This document shows positions 15,693 through 25,187 of a stretch of DNA of 44,051 bases, in pieces. The notes below the pieces were generated by a model. It saw nothing but the letters and a program-made list of their open reading frames with translations, did not search any database and was not told the origin of the DNA. The DNA comes from Magnetococcales bacterium WMHbin3. Lineage in GTDB: Bacteria; Pseudomonadota; Magnetococcia; Magnetococcales; Magnetaquicoccaceae. Positions within the stretch are counted from its first letter, which is position 1. Each line of letters opens with the position of its first letter. The stretch spans positions 1-44,051 of the forward strand of contig PDZX01000031.1 in assembly GCA_002753185.1 (NCBI GenBank), in the 5' to 3' direction. Made by a program: the position numbers and the translations under genes.

Positions 15693-16946
15693 TCAAGGGA
15701 TCTCTTCCTGAAAATGGGGATGATGCTTCCACCACTCCGGAAGCGTGCTGAAGAAAATGTATCTCCCGTCGGACCCTGCCACTCTGAAACCATGCTGTCT
15801 TGCCAGGGTGGAGAGGGTTTTTGCCGCATACAGGCTGATATGCCCGTTGCGGGGGGCCGCGTACCACCAGGTCAGTGGCTGGTTGGCCATGATGTAGCCA
15901 TCGGACAGTGCCGTCGTGAACAGGATGATCCCCTGGGGCGTGAGCATTTTTTTGATGTCGATGATGACATCATGGATCTTCGGGACATGCTCGAACACCT
16001 CGAAAGCGGTGATCAGATCGAATTTTCCGACGGGTTTCTCCTGATGATCCATGTACGGGTCATACGAGACGGATTGCCAATGGGCGCCTTGGAGTAGCGT
16101 GGTCAGCGCGCCATTGCCCCCGCCATAATCCAAATGTTTGATTTTTTGCGACGAATCCCCGACATATTCCAGCAGCAAGTGGGCCATGTAGAGGGGCCGG
16201 GCTTCTTTGTAATCATTATCTATGTATTCATAATTTTCATTATATAAATATTCTTTGAATGCAACATGATCCCATGACGTCAAGGGGTGGGCAAAACAGA
16301 AGCCGCATCTGTCGCATAAATAATAATCTATGATAATACCAGACGGTTCTCGGAACACCTCCTGGCAGGTTCGGTTGAAATCGACCCGATCGTGGGGATG
16401 GCAGCTCCCCGCGCAAATGGGGCAGGCCGATGGTTTTTTATTATTTGTTATTTTTTTTATTTCCAAGCCTGGATCGAAAAAGAATTTTTTGTTTTTATTA
16501 ATAATTCTTATAAATATCATTAATTTATGGTAGTGCTCGGATATGGTCGGCTGTCGATGCAGGGCGCTCCGCAAGGCATCCTCGGTGCGCCGGGTTACCG
16601 CGTCCTCCACGACCCGATCCCGACCCTGCAAAAGCTGCGTCAGATTGACATAGGCATTCACGAAATCAGGCCGGATGGCCAACGCGCGCCTGAGCAGGGC
16701 CTCGCCCTCGTCCAGCTGGCCCAGATCGAGCAACACGGCACCCGCGTTGGTCAGGAGTTCCGCATCGTCCGGCCAGAACCCCAGCGCCTCCTGGAATACC
16801 CGTATGGCCTCGGCGTGCCGCCCCTGTCCATGCAGGGCAATGCCCAAGGCACTCCAGGTCAATGAGTCCTCCGGAAAACGGGCGATTCGCTCCCGCGCCG
16901 CAGCTTCCAGCTCCGCAAGCCGGCCCTGCTGAAACAATGAGGTCAT
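15693..16946 (-). CDS. TPR repeat protein fused to a class I SAM methyltransferase
   Basis: 417 residues from ATG 16946; a start at 17018 is possible but poorly supported. The N-terminal ~130 residues hold TPR-like repeats (EDSLTWSALGIALHGQGRHA, DDAELLTNAGAVLLDLGQLD). The middle has CPIC and CDRC pairs, probably a zinc site. The C-terminal part is a Methyltransf_23-type domain: HLDYGGGNGAL, FDLITAFEVFEHV, LTPQGIILFTTAL. Such proteins often modify sugars or peptides in surface polysaccharide pathways. The central part (about 16200-16530) is much richer in AT than both ends, suggesting a mosaic gene. Substrate unknown. Confidence 0.82.
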   Translation of the reverse strand: MTSLFQQGRLAELEAAARERIARFPEDSLTWSALGIALHGQGRHAEAIRVFQEALGFWPDDAELLTNAGAVLLDLGQLDEGEALLRRALAIRPDFVNAYVNLTQLLQGRDRVVEDAVTRRTEDALRSALHRQPTISEHYHKLMIFIRIINKNKKFFFDPGLEIKKITNNKKPSACPICAGSCHPHDRVDFNRTCQEVFREPSGIIIDYYLCDRCGFCFAHPLTSWDHVAFKEYLYNENYEYIDNDYKEARPLYMAHLLLEYVGDSSQKIKHLDYGGGNGALTTLLQGAHWQSVSYDPYMDHQEKPVGKFDLITAFEVFEHVPKIHDVIIDIKKMLTPQGIILFTTALSDGYIMANQPLTWWYAAPRNGHISLYAAKTLSTLARQHGFRVAGSDGRYIFFSTLPEWWKHHPHFQEEIP

Positions 16947-17056
16947 CTCATCCGCCGCAATCAAAACCCGATACTCCCCTTTTGTTGCTGCCCGGTGGGC
17001 GCCTCTTCCATGGCGCAAGCACGACGGCTTGGTAAAACCCGCGCCTTCATGTTAAC

Positions 17057-17938
17057 ATGACCAACATGGCGCTACAAATCCTCCCACCGGCCCGGCACCC
17101 CATGATCGAAACCTCCCATCGCGAAAAATATCAGGCCCTGCAAACGGCACTGCGCAATTGTAAAAATGCCCTGGTCGCCTTTTCCGGCGGGGTGGACAGC
17201 ACCCTGCTCGTGGCGGCGGTGCAGGAGTCCGGCATCCCCTATCTGGCGGTCACCGCCACCTCACCCACCATGCCGACACAAGACCTGGACGATGTCCGCG
17301 CCACCGTGGCGCGGCTCAAACTCGACCACCGCTTCATCGAAAGCGGGGAGATCGACGATCCCGGCTTCGTCCGCAACGGGCCGGATCGCTGTTTCTTCTG
17401 CAAGAGCGACCTCTTCCGCCGCCTCGCCCACCTGGCCCGCGACGAAGGGTATTTTCACATTCTCGACGGCTCCAATCGTGACGATCTCGACGATTACCGG
17501 CCTGGCTTCCAGGCCAAGAAGCAATTCCAGGTGGAAAGCCCGCTGCTGGAGGCCGACCTCGACAAGAACGACATCCGCCTGCTCTCCAGGGAGTTGGGCC
17601 TCGACACCTGGGACAAACCCGCCTCCCCCTGCCTCTCTTCCCGCATCGCCTACGGCGAGCCGATCCACATCGACTCCCTGCGCATGGTGGAACAGGCCGA
17701 AACCTGGCTGAAGGGGCAAGGCTTCGCCACGGTGCGCGTCCGCAAGCAGGGGGATTGCGCCCGCATCGAACTGACCGAACACGAACTCCCCCGCCTCCTG
17801 GAGACGACGTTGCGCCGTCAGGCCGCCGCTGCGCTGCGCGCGATCGGCTTCACCTTCGTCACCCTCGACCTGGAGGGATTCCAGAGCGGCAAGCTCAATC
17901 GCGTCCATATCGAAAAAATTTTCCCCTCACCCTCTTGA
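17057..17938 (+). CDS. larE: ATP-dependent sacrificial sulfur transferase LarE-like
   Basis: 293 residues. The PP-loop SGGVDST marks the ATP pyrophosphatase fold. [19 protein letters not shown] and [15 protein letters not shown] match LarE, the last containing the cysteine that donates sulfur in the sacrificial type. LarE makes thiolated intermediates of the nickel-pincer nucleotide cofactor of lactate racemase-type enzymes. No larB or larC lies in the window, so the role here is by family only. The start may instead be ATG 17102, which drops a poorly conserved lead; neither has a clear ribosome site. The groES promoter overlaps its stop. Confidence 0.85.
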   Translation: MTNMALQILPPARHPMIETSHREKYQALQTALRNCKNALVAFSGGVDSTLLVAAVQESGIPYLAVTATSPTMPTQDLDDVRATVARLKLDHRFIESGEIDDPGFVRNGPDRCFFCKSDLFRRLAHLARDEGYFHILDGSNRDDLDDYRPGFQAKKQFQVESPLLEADLDKNDIRLLSRELGLDTWDKPASPCLSSRIAYGEPIHIDSLRMVEQAETWLKGQGFATVRVRKQGDCARIELTEHELPRLLETTLRRQAAAALRAIGFTFVTLDLEGFQSGKLNRVHIEKIFPSPS

Positions 17939-17962
17939 CTCCCGGCAACCCGTGCATACATT
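17935..17962 (+). promoter_or_regulatory. Sigma-70-type promoter of groES-groEL
   Basis: -35 TTGACT (17935-17940), a 16-base spacer, and -10 TACATT (17957-17962). It overlaps the larE stop codon and runs directly into the CIRCE element. Confidence 0.65.
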
Positions 17963-17987
17963 AGCACTCAATCGAGGCGAGTGCCAA
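17961..17987. promoter_or_regulatory. CIRCE element, HrcA operator
   Basis: TTAGCACTC, nine bases, GAGTGCCAA: one mismatch from the CIRCE consensus TTAGCACTC-N9-GAGTGCTAA. Placed on the transcription start region of groES, it indicates HrcA repression relieved on heat shock. The hrcA gene is not in the window. Confidence 0.92.
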
Positions 17988-18050
17988 AGCGGGGCATGGC
18001 CCCGTTGTTCTTTATCACTGGTAAACTTTTTTGTTCTGGAGATCAGGAAG

Positions 18051-18347
18051 ATGGTGAAAACAAAATTGCGTCCCCTGCATGATCGTGTCGTGGTCAAACG
18101 GACCGAGGAAGAAAAGAAAACCGCCGGCGGGATCATCATCCCGGACACGGCCAAGGAAAAGCCCATCCAGGGCGAGGTGCTGGCCGTGGGCAACGGAGCC
18201 ATCCTGGAGAACGGCACGGTGCGTAAAATGGATGTCAAGGTGGGCGATATCGTTCTCTTCGCCAAGTACGCCGGCACGGAAGTCAAGCTGGATGGCGAGG
18301 AACTCCTCATCATGCGCGAAACGGATATCATGGGCGTCATCAAGTAA
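18051..18347 (+). CDS. groES: Co-chaperonin GroES
   Basis: 98 residues. It begins [17 protein letters not shown] and has the mobile loop with [17 protein letters not shown]. The GEVLAVG block and the [18 protein letters not shown] barrel strand follow. It caps the GroEL ring to close the folding chamber in the cytosol. The ribosome site GGAG/AGGAAG precedes ATG 18051, and an earlier in-frame ATG would lie inside the CIRCE leader. The groEL start follows 46 bases later in the same operon. Confidence 0.98.
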   Translation: MVKTKLRPLHDRVVVKRTEEEKKTAGGIIIPDTAKEKPIQGEVLAVGNGAILENGTVRKMDVKVGDIVLFAKYAGTEVKLDGEELLIMRETDIMGVIK

Positions 18348-18387
18348 GCCCTGACCCATTCCATCGGAATTCATTCAAATAAGGTGA

Positions 18388-20040
<1,653 letters not shown>

Positions 20041-20068
20041 TTTTCTTCCCCTTTTCGTGAAAAAAACG

Positions 20069-20101
20069 ATCACCCCCGGTTGCTTTGCGGCCGGGGGTGA
20101 T
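20069..20101. terminator. Hairpin terminator after groEL, possibly bidirectional
   Basis: ATCACCCCCGG and CCGGGGGTGAT pair perfectly over an 11-base loop. On the plus strand a modest T-rich TTACTTTG follows; on the minus strand the flank gives a stronger run of T. Confidence 0.75.
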
Positions 20102-20151
20102 TTACTTTGTGGGCTTGGTCATCAATCCGGATCGGCAATAAGGGAGGCGGC

Positions 20152-20322
20152 ATGGAGATCTTCAACCTGATTGTGGTGGGATTCGTGGTGTGGGTGTTCG
20201 TCAAGGCCGCCATGGCCGGGATGCGGCAAGATCACACGGATCGTTATTTTCAGGAAAACAAGAAAAAGACCGGCATCAATTTTCGCAATTTCTTCGGCAT
20301 CCCCAACGCCAATTTCAAGTGA
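20152..20322 (+). CDS. Small membrane-anchored protein, 56 residues
   Basis: One hydrophobic N-terminal segment (FNLIVVGFVVWVFVKAAM) is followed by a basic, polar tail (YFQENKKKTGINFRNFFGIP). AGGGAGG precedes ATG 20152. Its stop overlaps the start of the M24 peptidase gene by one base (TGATG), so the two are coupled. I recognise no family; a membrane tether or accessory peptide is conceivable. Confidence 0.65.
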   Translation: MEIFNLIVVGFVVWVFVKAAMAGMRQDHTDRYFQENKKKTGINFRNFFGIPNANFK

Positions 20323-21464
20323 TGGACGCGGGGCGGCTGATTTACGCCGCGAGCGAGTCGGCGGCGGATCTTTATTATGCCACGCGGTTCTTCGCGCCGG
20401 ATCCTTTTTTGTATCTGGAGGAGCCGGGCAGGGGGGTGACCCACATGGCGACCTCCGCGCTGGAGGTGGATCGCGCCCGGCGCACGGCGCGTTGCGATCG
20501 GGTACACGACTGGGCGGAGATTCGCGGGCGTTGGCAGGTCGCCCATCCGGAGGAGCAACCCACGCTGGAGGATCTGGCGGCTTTTTTCGTGGTGGAGCAA
20601 GGGATCGCGCGTTTGCGGGTGCCGGGGGATTTTCCCCTGCTGATGGCGGATCGGCTGCGCGCCGCCGGGTTGGTGGTGATCCCGGAGGCGGAGCCGTTCT
20701 GGCCGGAGCGGGCCTTCAAGACCCCGGAGGAGGTGGAGGCCATCGAGGCTGCCCTGGAAGTGACGGCACGGGGCATGGAGGCTGGCATCGGCATGATCCG
20801 TGCTGCGCGCATCGGCGATGGGGATGGCGCGTTGTGGCTGGACGGGGAACCGCTGACCAGCGAACGGGTGCGCGGCGAGATTCATGCCTGTCTGGTGCGT
20901 CTGGGGGCGGCCCCGCATCACACCATCGTCTCTGGAGGGGCGCAGGGGGCGGATCCCCACGAGGTGGGCAGCGGGCCTTTGTTCGCCCGGCAACCCATCA
21001 TTCTGGACATTTTCCCTCGCATGGAGGGGAGCGGTTATTGGGGGGACATGACCCGCACGGTCTGTCGGGGCGAGGCCCCCGATCGGGTGCGGCGGGCCTG
21101 GGAGGCGGTACGGGCGGCTCAGGAGGTCGCCTTCGGGCGTGTTCGTGATGGCGTGTCGGGCCGGGAGGTGCATGAGGCGGTCACCGACAGTCTGACGCAG
21201 GCCGGATTTCCCACCGGAACCCATCCGGAGACCGGTCGTCAGGAGGGGTTCTTTCATGGCACGGGTCACGGCCTGGGCCTGGAGATCCACGAGTCGCCGC
21301 GCATCGGCGGCAAGGATCAGACCTTGTTGGCCGGTCATGTGGTGACCGTGGAGCCGGGGGTCTACTATCCGGACATGGGAGGGGTGCGTCTGGAGGATGT
21401 GGTGGTGGTGGAGCCGGATGGCTGCCGCAACCTGACGCGCTATCCGAAATTTCTCGAAATCTGA
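20322..21464 (+). CDS. M24 family metallopeptidase (Xaa-Pro aminopeptidase-like)
   Basis: 380 residues with the pita-bread fold. The five metal ligands are visible: Asp in IILDIFPR, Asp in GYWGDMTRT, His in GTGHGLGLEIHE, Glu in VTVEPGVYY and Glu in GGVRLEDVVVV. The N-terminal ~150 residues form the creatinase-like domain. It would remove an N-terminal residue before proline, or act on a related substrate, in the cytosol. The start codon overlaps the stop of the 56-residue membrane protein. The large nested palindrome begins 51 bases after its stop. Confidence 0.9.
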   Translation: MDAGRLIYAASESAADLYYATRFFAPDPFLYLEEPGRGVTHMATSALEVDRARRTARCDRVHDWAEIRGRWQVAHPEEQPTLEDLAAFFVVEQGIARLRVPGDFPLLMADRLRAAGLVVIPEAEPFWPERAFKTPEEVEAIEAALEVTARGMEAGIGMIRAARIGDGDGALWLDGEPLTSERVRGEIHACLVRLGAAPHHTIVSGGAQGADPHEVGSGPLFARQPIILDIFPRMEGSGYWGDMTRTVCRGEAPDRVRRAWEAVRAAQEVAFGRVRDGVSGREVHEAVTDSLTQAGFPTGTHPETGRQEGFFHGTGHGLGLEIHESPRIGGKDQTLLAGHVVTVEPGVYYPDMGGVRLEDVVVVEPDGCRNLTRYPKFLEI

Positions 21465-21544
21465 ATGACGACCAGATTTGGGTGCATGATTTTGAATTCC
21501 GTTATTAATAAACTGTTAGGGGTCCAGGGGGATTATCCCCCTGG

Positions 21545-21619
21545 TGGGATCCAAGGGCGAAGCCCTTGGTGGGATCCAAGGGCGAAGCCCTTGGTGGGAT
21601 CCAAGGGCGAAGCCCTTGG
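21545..21619 (+). repeat. Triplicate 25-base unit, left array of the palindrome
   Basis: Three perfect tandem units (TGGGATCCAAGGGCGAAGCC plus CTTGG), each with an internal CCAAGGGCGAAGCCCTTGG hairpin. Confidence 0.92.
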
Positions 21620-21934
21620 GACTTTGACTGTCAGCGCGCTCTTCTCAAGAAGCTTTTTTCGCGCGCCTTTTGCGCGAAAAAAGCGCCGCGCGTCGCCTTC
21701 GCTGGTTCTCTTTTCGTTTCCGCTTTTTGGAAACGAAAAGAGAACCAGCATAATGCTCCAGCCCGTCGGGCAATACACAGACCCTCTTCCTTGGTTTTTC
21801 GCAAAAAGCGCGAAAAACCAAGGAAGAGGGTCTGCCAAGGCGCACTCGTACAAACCGAGTGATTTGAGGCGCGCTGCGCTTTTTTTCGCGCAAAAGGCGC
21901 GCGAAAAAAAGCTTTTGATAAAGCGCGCTGGAAA

Positions 21935-22009
21935 CCAAGGGCTTTGCCCTTGGATCCCACCAAGGGCTTTGCCCTTGGATCCCACCAAGTGCTTTGCCCT
22001 TGGATCCCA
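21935..22009 (-). repeat. Triplicate 25-base unit, right (inverted) array of the palindrome
   Basis: Inverse-complement counterpart of the left array, with core GGGCTTTGCCC instead of GGGCTTCGCCC. The third unit has one base changed (CCAAGTGC), which breaks its own hairpin. Confidence 0.9.
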
Positions 22010-22067
22010 CCAGGGGGATAATCCCCCTGGACCCCTAATAATTTAAAATTTCGAGTGGGAGCCGGGC

Positions 22068-22715
22068 GTGTCCGTTCACTTGGTGCTGGCCCACGGCTGG
22101 GGCTTCGGGTCGGGAGTCTGGCGTCCCATGCTGCGCCACCTGCCCGGAGTCACCTTCCATGCCGTGAACCTGGGCTATTTTGGACCCGGCGATACCACCT
22201 TGCCGACACAACACCCCTTCGTGGCCATCGGCCACTCCCTGGGCGTTGCCTGGCTGCTGCGCCACCTGACCGGCAACCAGAGCCAATGCCGGGGGCTGGT
22301 GAGCATCAACGGATTCGGCCGCTTCTCCAGGTCTCCGGAGTTTCCGGCTGGGGTGAGGCGGCGCATCCTCGATCGCATGCGCGAACAACTTCAAGTCGAT
22401 CCCCGCGCGGTTCTCACTGCTTTTCAACAACAAGCCGGCCTTGCCACGCCCACGGCGCTGCCCACCAACCCCAACCTGACCGCCCTGACCGAAGGGCTGA
22501 CCTGGCTTGGCGAATGGGACGAACAAGCCACCTTGCAGCACTGGCCACACCCCATGATGGCCATCGCCAGCCGGGATGACCGCATCGTCACCCCGGCCAT
22601 GACCGAGGCAACCTTTGCCCCGGAGCGGATCCATTGGCTTGCGGAGGGTGGCCATCTTTTGCCGCTCACCCAACCGGAAACCGTGGCCAGCCTGGTGAGA
22701 ACCCTGCTGCCATGA
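22068..22715 (+). CDS. bioH: BioH-like alpha/beta hydrolase (pimeloyl-ACP methyl ester esterase)
   Basis: 215 residues from GTG 22068, with GGGAG upstream. The triad appears as Ser in AIGHSLGVAW, Asp in SRDDRIVTP and His in EGGHLLPL. HGWGFGSGVWRPML is a typical BioH-like start. The role is inferred from the neighbour: bioC overlaps its stop by four bases (ATGA), and BioC and BioH are the methyltransferase and esterase that open and close the disguised pimeloyl route to biotin. It is slightly shorter than E. coli BioH. Other bio genes are not in the window. Confidence 0.82.
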   Translation: MSVHLVLAHGWGFGSGVWRPMLRHLPGVTFHAVNLGYFGPGDTTLPTQHPFVAIGHSLGVAWLLRHLTGNQSQCRGLVSINGFGRFSRSPEFPAGVRRRILDRMREQLQVDPRAVLTAFQQQAGLATPTALPTNPNLTALTEGLTWLGEWDEQATLQHWPHPMMAIASRDDRIVTPAMTEATFAPERIHWLAEGGHLLPLTQPETVASLVRTLLP

Positions 22716-23455
22716 TCCGCCGCCATCAGGTGACCGCCACCTTCGGCGCGGCGGCGCAACGCTACTTTCAGTACGCCAGGGTGCAACGCCACGCCGCGCT
22801 GTACCTGGCCGACTCCCTGAACCGGCTCGCTCTGCCCCGGCAAGCCAACGTGCTGGAATTGGGCTGCGGAACCGGCCTGCTGAGCAACCTGCTGCTCCGT
22901 CACCGCCCGGAAGGAGCGTTCCTCCTGACCGATGCCTCCCTCCCCATGCTCCTGGAGGCGCGCCGCCACCTGCCGGGCCAGGCGCGCTTCGCGGTCATGG
23001 ACGCCGAATCCCCGGCCGTCAACGACACCTATGACCTGATCGCCTCCAACCTGACCTGGCAGTGGTTCGACTCCCCCCTGCGCAGCTTCTCTCGCTGGAT
23101 GGCATTATTGAAACCAGGAGGATGGCTGGCAGTGACCACTCTGGGGGAAAAAACCTTTCAGGAGTGGGCTGCAGCCTGCATTGAGGAGCGCCTGCCCAGC
23201 GGCATCCTCACCCATCCGACCCGTCGGGAGTGGGAATCCCTGCCGGTGGCGGTGAGCGAGGAACTCCTGTCCATCGCCCACCCCTCGGCGCTGACCTTTC
23301 TGCGGGAGTTGCACGCGGTGGGCGCCGATCACCCGGCCACGGGCTATCGTCCGTTGCCGGGGGGAACCCTGCGTACTCTCCTGCGCCGCCATCAGGAGGG
23401 ATTCACCATCAGCTATCATCTGTACTATATTTTCTGGCAAAACTCTCCGGGGTGA
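22712..23455 (+). CDS. bioC: Malonyl-ACP O-methyltransferase BioC
   Basis: 247 residues. The N-terminal VTATFGAAAQRYFQYARVQR is typical of BioC (roughly F..AA..Y...A..Q). The SAM-binding motif VLELGCGTGLL follows, then LLTDASLPML, DLIASNLTWQWF and LLKPGGWLAVTTL. It methylates malonyl-ACP so fatty-acid synthesis can build the pimeloyl chain. Its start overlaps the bioH-like stop. Its last 47 bases overlap the convergent SDR gene. Confidence 0.9.
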   Translation: MIRRHQVTATFGAAAQRYFQYARVQRHAALYLADSLNRLALPRQANVLELGCGTGLLSNLLLRHRPEGAFLLTDASLPMLLEARRHLPGQARFAVMDAESPAVNDTYDLIASNLTWQWFDSPLRSFSRWMALLKPGGWLAVTTLGEKTFQEWAAACIEERLPSGILTHPTRREWESLPVAVSEELLSIAHPSALTFLRELHAVGADHPATGYRPLPGGTLRTLLRRHQEGFTISYHLYYIFWQNSPG

Positions 23456-24149
23456 GGAGTTGGCCATGCTCCCCGCGAAACGCCGGGTCGGCCAGCCGCG
23501 CAAACAGGGAAACAACGCTTTCGGGGCGGGGGAGCCGGGAAGCGTCCTCGCCGGGGAAGACCCTGGCGCGCAAGGGAGTGGCCATGGGACCGGGATCCAC
23601 GGCGTGCATGCGTACCGGACCGGAGGCGATCTCGGCGGCCCAGGTGCGGGTCATGTGGAGGAGGGCCGCCTTGGAGGCCCCATAGGCGCCGCGAAACGGG
23701 GCAACCGCCACCCCCTCCTCGCACACCACCTGGATCACCACCCCGGCATTGCTGAAACGCAAAAGGGGCAACAACTCGCGGGTGAGAAAAAACGGGGCAT
23801 CGAGATTGACCCGGAAGACCGCCTGCCACTCCGCCGGACAGTGGGCGTCCATGGGGGTGCGGGGGCCGGTGATGGCCGCGTTGTTGACCAGGAGATCCAG
23901 CCGCCCGAACCGCTCGAAGAGCGCTTTCGCCACCTCCGGAACCCGCTGCAGGCCGGTCTCCAGATCGAGGGGAATCAGGCCCGCCTTGCCCCCGGCCTGA
24001 CGGATGAGGTCGTCGGTGGCCTCCAGCCTTTTCTGGTCGCGGCCCAGCAGAAAGAGATGCGCCCCCTGCCGGGCAAAGGCGACGGCCAGGGCGCGGCCCA
24101 ATCCGGATCCGGCCCCGGTGATCAGTATGACGCGATTTTCCAGTGACAT
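23409..24149 (-). CDS. YciK-like short-chain dehydrogenase/reductase
   Basis: 246 residues. The nucleotide-binding TGAGSGLGRAL, LLVNNAAITG and the YGASKAA active-site Tyr/Lys are present. The layout (LTRELLPLLRFSNAG, DPGPMATPLRARVFP) is close to the E. coli YciK group. The catalytic serine expected 13 residues before the tyrosine is replaced by cysteine (VIQVVCEEGV), so activity is uncertain. ATG 24149 starts a normal-length protein; the open frame continues upstream but reads over the miaA region. It is divergent from miaA. Confidence 0.88.
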   Translation of the reverse strand: MSLENRVILITGAGSGLGRALAVAFARQGAHLFLLGRDQKRLEATDDLIRQAGGKAGLIPLDLETGLQRVPEVAKALFERFGRLDLLVNNAAITGPRTPMDAHCPAEWQAVFRVNLDAPFFLTRELLPLLRFSNAGVVIQVVCEEGVAVAPFRGAYGASKAALLHMTRTWAAEIASGPVRMHAVDPGPMATPLRARVFPGEDASRLPRPESVVSLFARLADPAFRGEHGQLLTPESFARKYSTDDS

Positions 24150-24182
24150 GACAACTCCTGCTTTGGTGGATGAGAGGTAACG

Positions 24183-25160
24183 GTGACAGGATATCACGAA
24201 ACCCCCGCGAAAATCCCCGTGCTGTTTCTCATGGGTCCCACCGCGTGCGGCAAGAGCGCCCTGGCCCTGCGTCTGGCCGTGGACTTTCCGGTGGAGATCG
24301 TCAACGCGGACTCGGTGCAGATCTATCGGGGCATGGAGATCGGCACGGCCAAACCCACGCCACAAGAACGCGCGCTGGTGCCCCATCACCTGCTGGATGT
24401 CACCGATCCGGACCAGCCCTGGTCGGCGGATCGCTACCGGGAGGCGGCCTGGGAGACCATCCACGCCTGCCACGCACGCGGGATCGTGCCACTGTTCGTG
24501 GGCGGGAGTGGACTTTACCTGCGCGCCGTGGAACAGGGTCTGGTGGTCACGCCGCCGGTGGCCGAGGAGGTGCTGACCGCGATCCGGGAGCAGGCGGCGC
24601 GCCACGGCTGGCCGTATCTGCACCAGGAGCTGGTCCGCGTGGACCCGGAAACGGCGGCCCGCGTCACGCCCGGAGACGGTCAGCGCATTCTGCGCGCCCT
24701 GGGGGTGCATGCGGCCACCGGCGTCCCGCTGGGCGAATGGCGCCGCCATCAGCCGCCGCCGCCGCCGTTCGCGGTGCTGAAACTGGCCATCGACACGCCC
24801 CGCGCCATCCTCTACCCGCGCATCGACGCCCGCTTCGACCGCATGGTGGAAAATGGTCTGCCGCAAGAGGCGCGAACGCTATTGGAAAAAAATTATGACC
24901 GGGAGCTGCCAGCCATGAAGGCGGTGGGCTATCGTCAGATTTTTCCGTATCTGGAGGGGAAACGCACCTTGCAGGAGGCCATGGCGGACGCTCGCCTCGC
25001 CAGCCGCCACTACGCCAAGCGTCAGGAGACCTGGCTGAAACGGGAGGACAACCTCCTGCGGCTGACGGGCGAGGACCCGTTGCCGGAGGCCGTCGCCCAT
25101 GTTGGCCGGTTCTTGGCTTGCCGTTTGCCGGGAAGGGGCTATACTGTGCTGCGGGATTAA
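24183..25160 (+). CDS. miaA: tRNA dimethylallyltransferase MiaA
   Basis: 325 residues from GTG 24183, with GAGAGG upstream. The P-loop GPTACGKSALALRLA comes first. EIVNADSVQIYRGMEIGTAKP, the HHLLDV stretch, FVGGSGLYLRAV and the C-terminal RHYAKRQETWLK follow. It transfers a dimethylallyl group to A37 of tRNAs reading UNN codons. hflX follows 27 bases later; the hfq gene often found between miaA and hflX is absent. Confidence 0.96.
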   Translation: MTGYHETPAKIPVLFLMGPTACGKSALALRLAVDFPVEIVNADSVQIYRGMEIGTAKPTPQERALVPHHLLDVTDPDQPWSADRYREAAWETIHACHARGIVPLFVGGSGLYLRAVEQGLVVTPPVAEEVLTAIREQAARHGWPYLHQELVRVDPETAARVTPGDGQRILRALGVHAATGVPLGEWRRHQPPPPPFAVLKLAIDTPRAILYPRIDARFDRMVENGLPQEARTLLEKNYDRELPAMKAVGYRQIFPYLEGKRTLQEAMADARLASRHYAKRQETWLKREDNLLRLTGEDPLPEAVAHVGRFLACRLPGRGYTVLRD

Positions 25161-25187
25161 CATCGGGTCGTTGTCGAGGAGTCTTGC

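Larger units (their letters stand above)
21516..22038. repeat. 523-bp nested palindromic element
   Basis: The outer arms are inverse copies. Each starts from TTAGGGGTCC and runs through a self-complementary GGGGGATTATCCCCC-type block (21524-21544 and 22010-22030), then three 25-base units (21545-21619 and 21935-22009). Next come matching hairpins with GCTTTTTT...AAAAAAGC arms (21652-21684 and 21878-21912). The centre holds a perfect 20-bp hairpin (21702-21748) and a 24-25-bp hairpin (21778-21834). No gene fits. It lies between the M24 peptidase and bioH-like genes and would block or terminate transcription in both directions. Confidence 0.9.

Noticed and set aside
21545..22009. CRISPR-like array from the 25-base tandem units
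   Set aside because: Units are contiguous with no spacers and no cas genes are nearby.
21465..22046. Open frames of 98-193 codons across the palindromic region
   Set aside because: They arise because the repeats lack stops; the peptides are simple repeats of the 25-base units.
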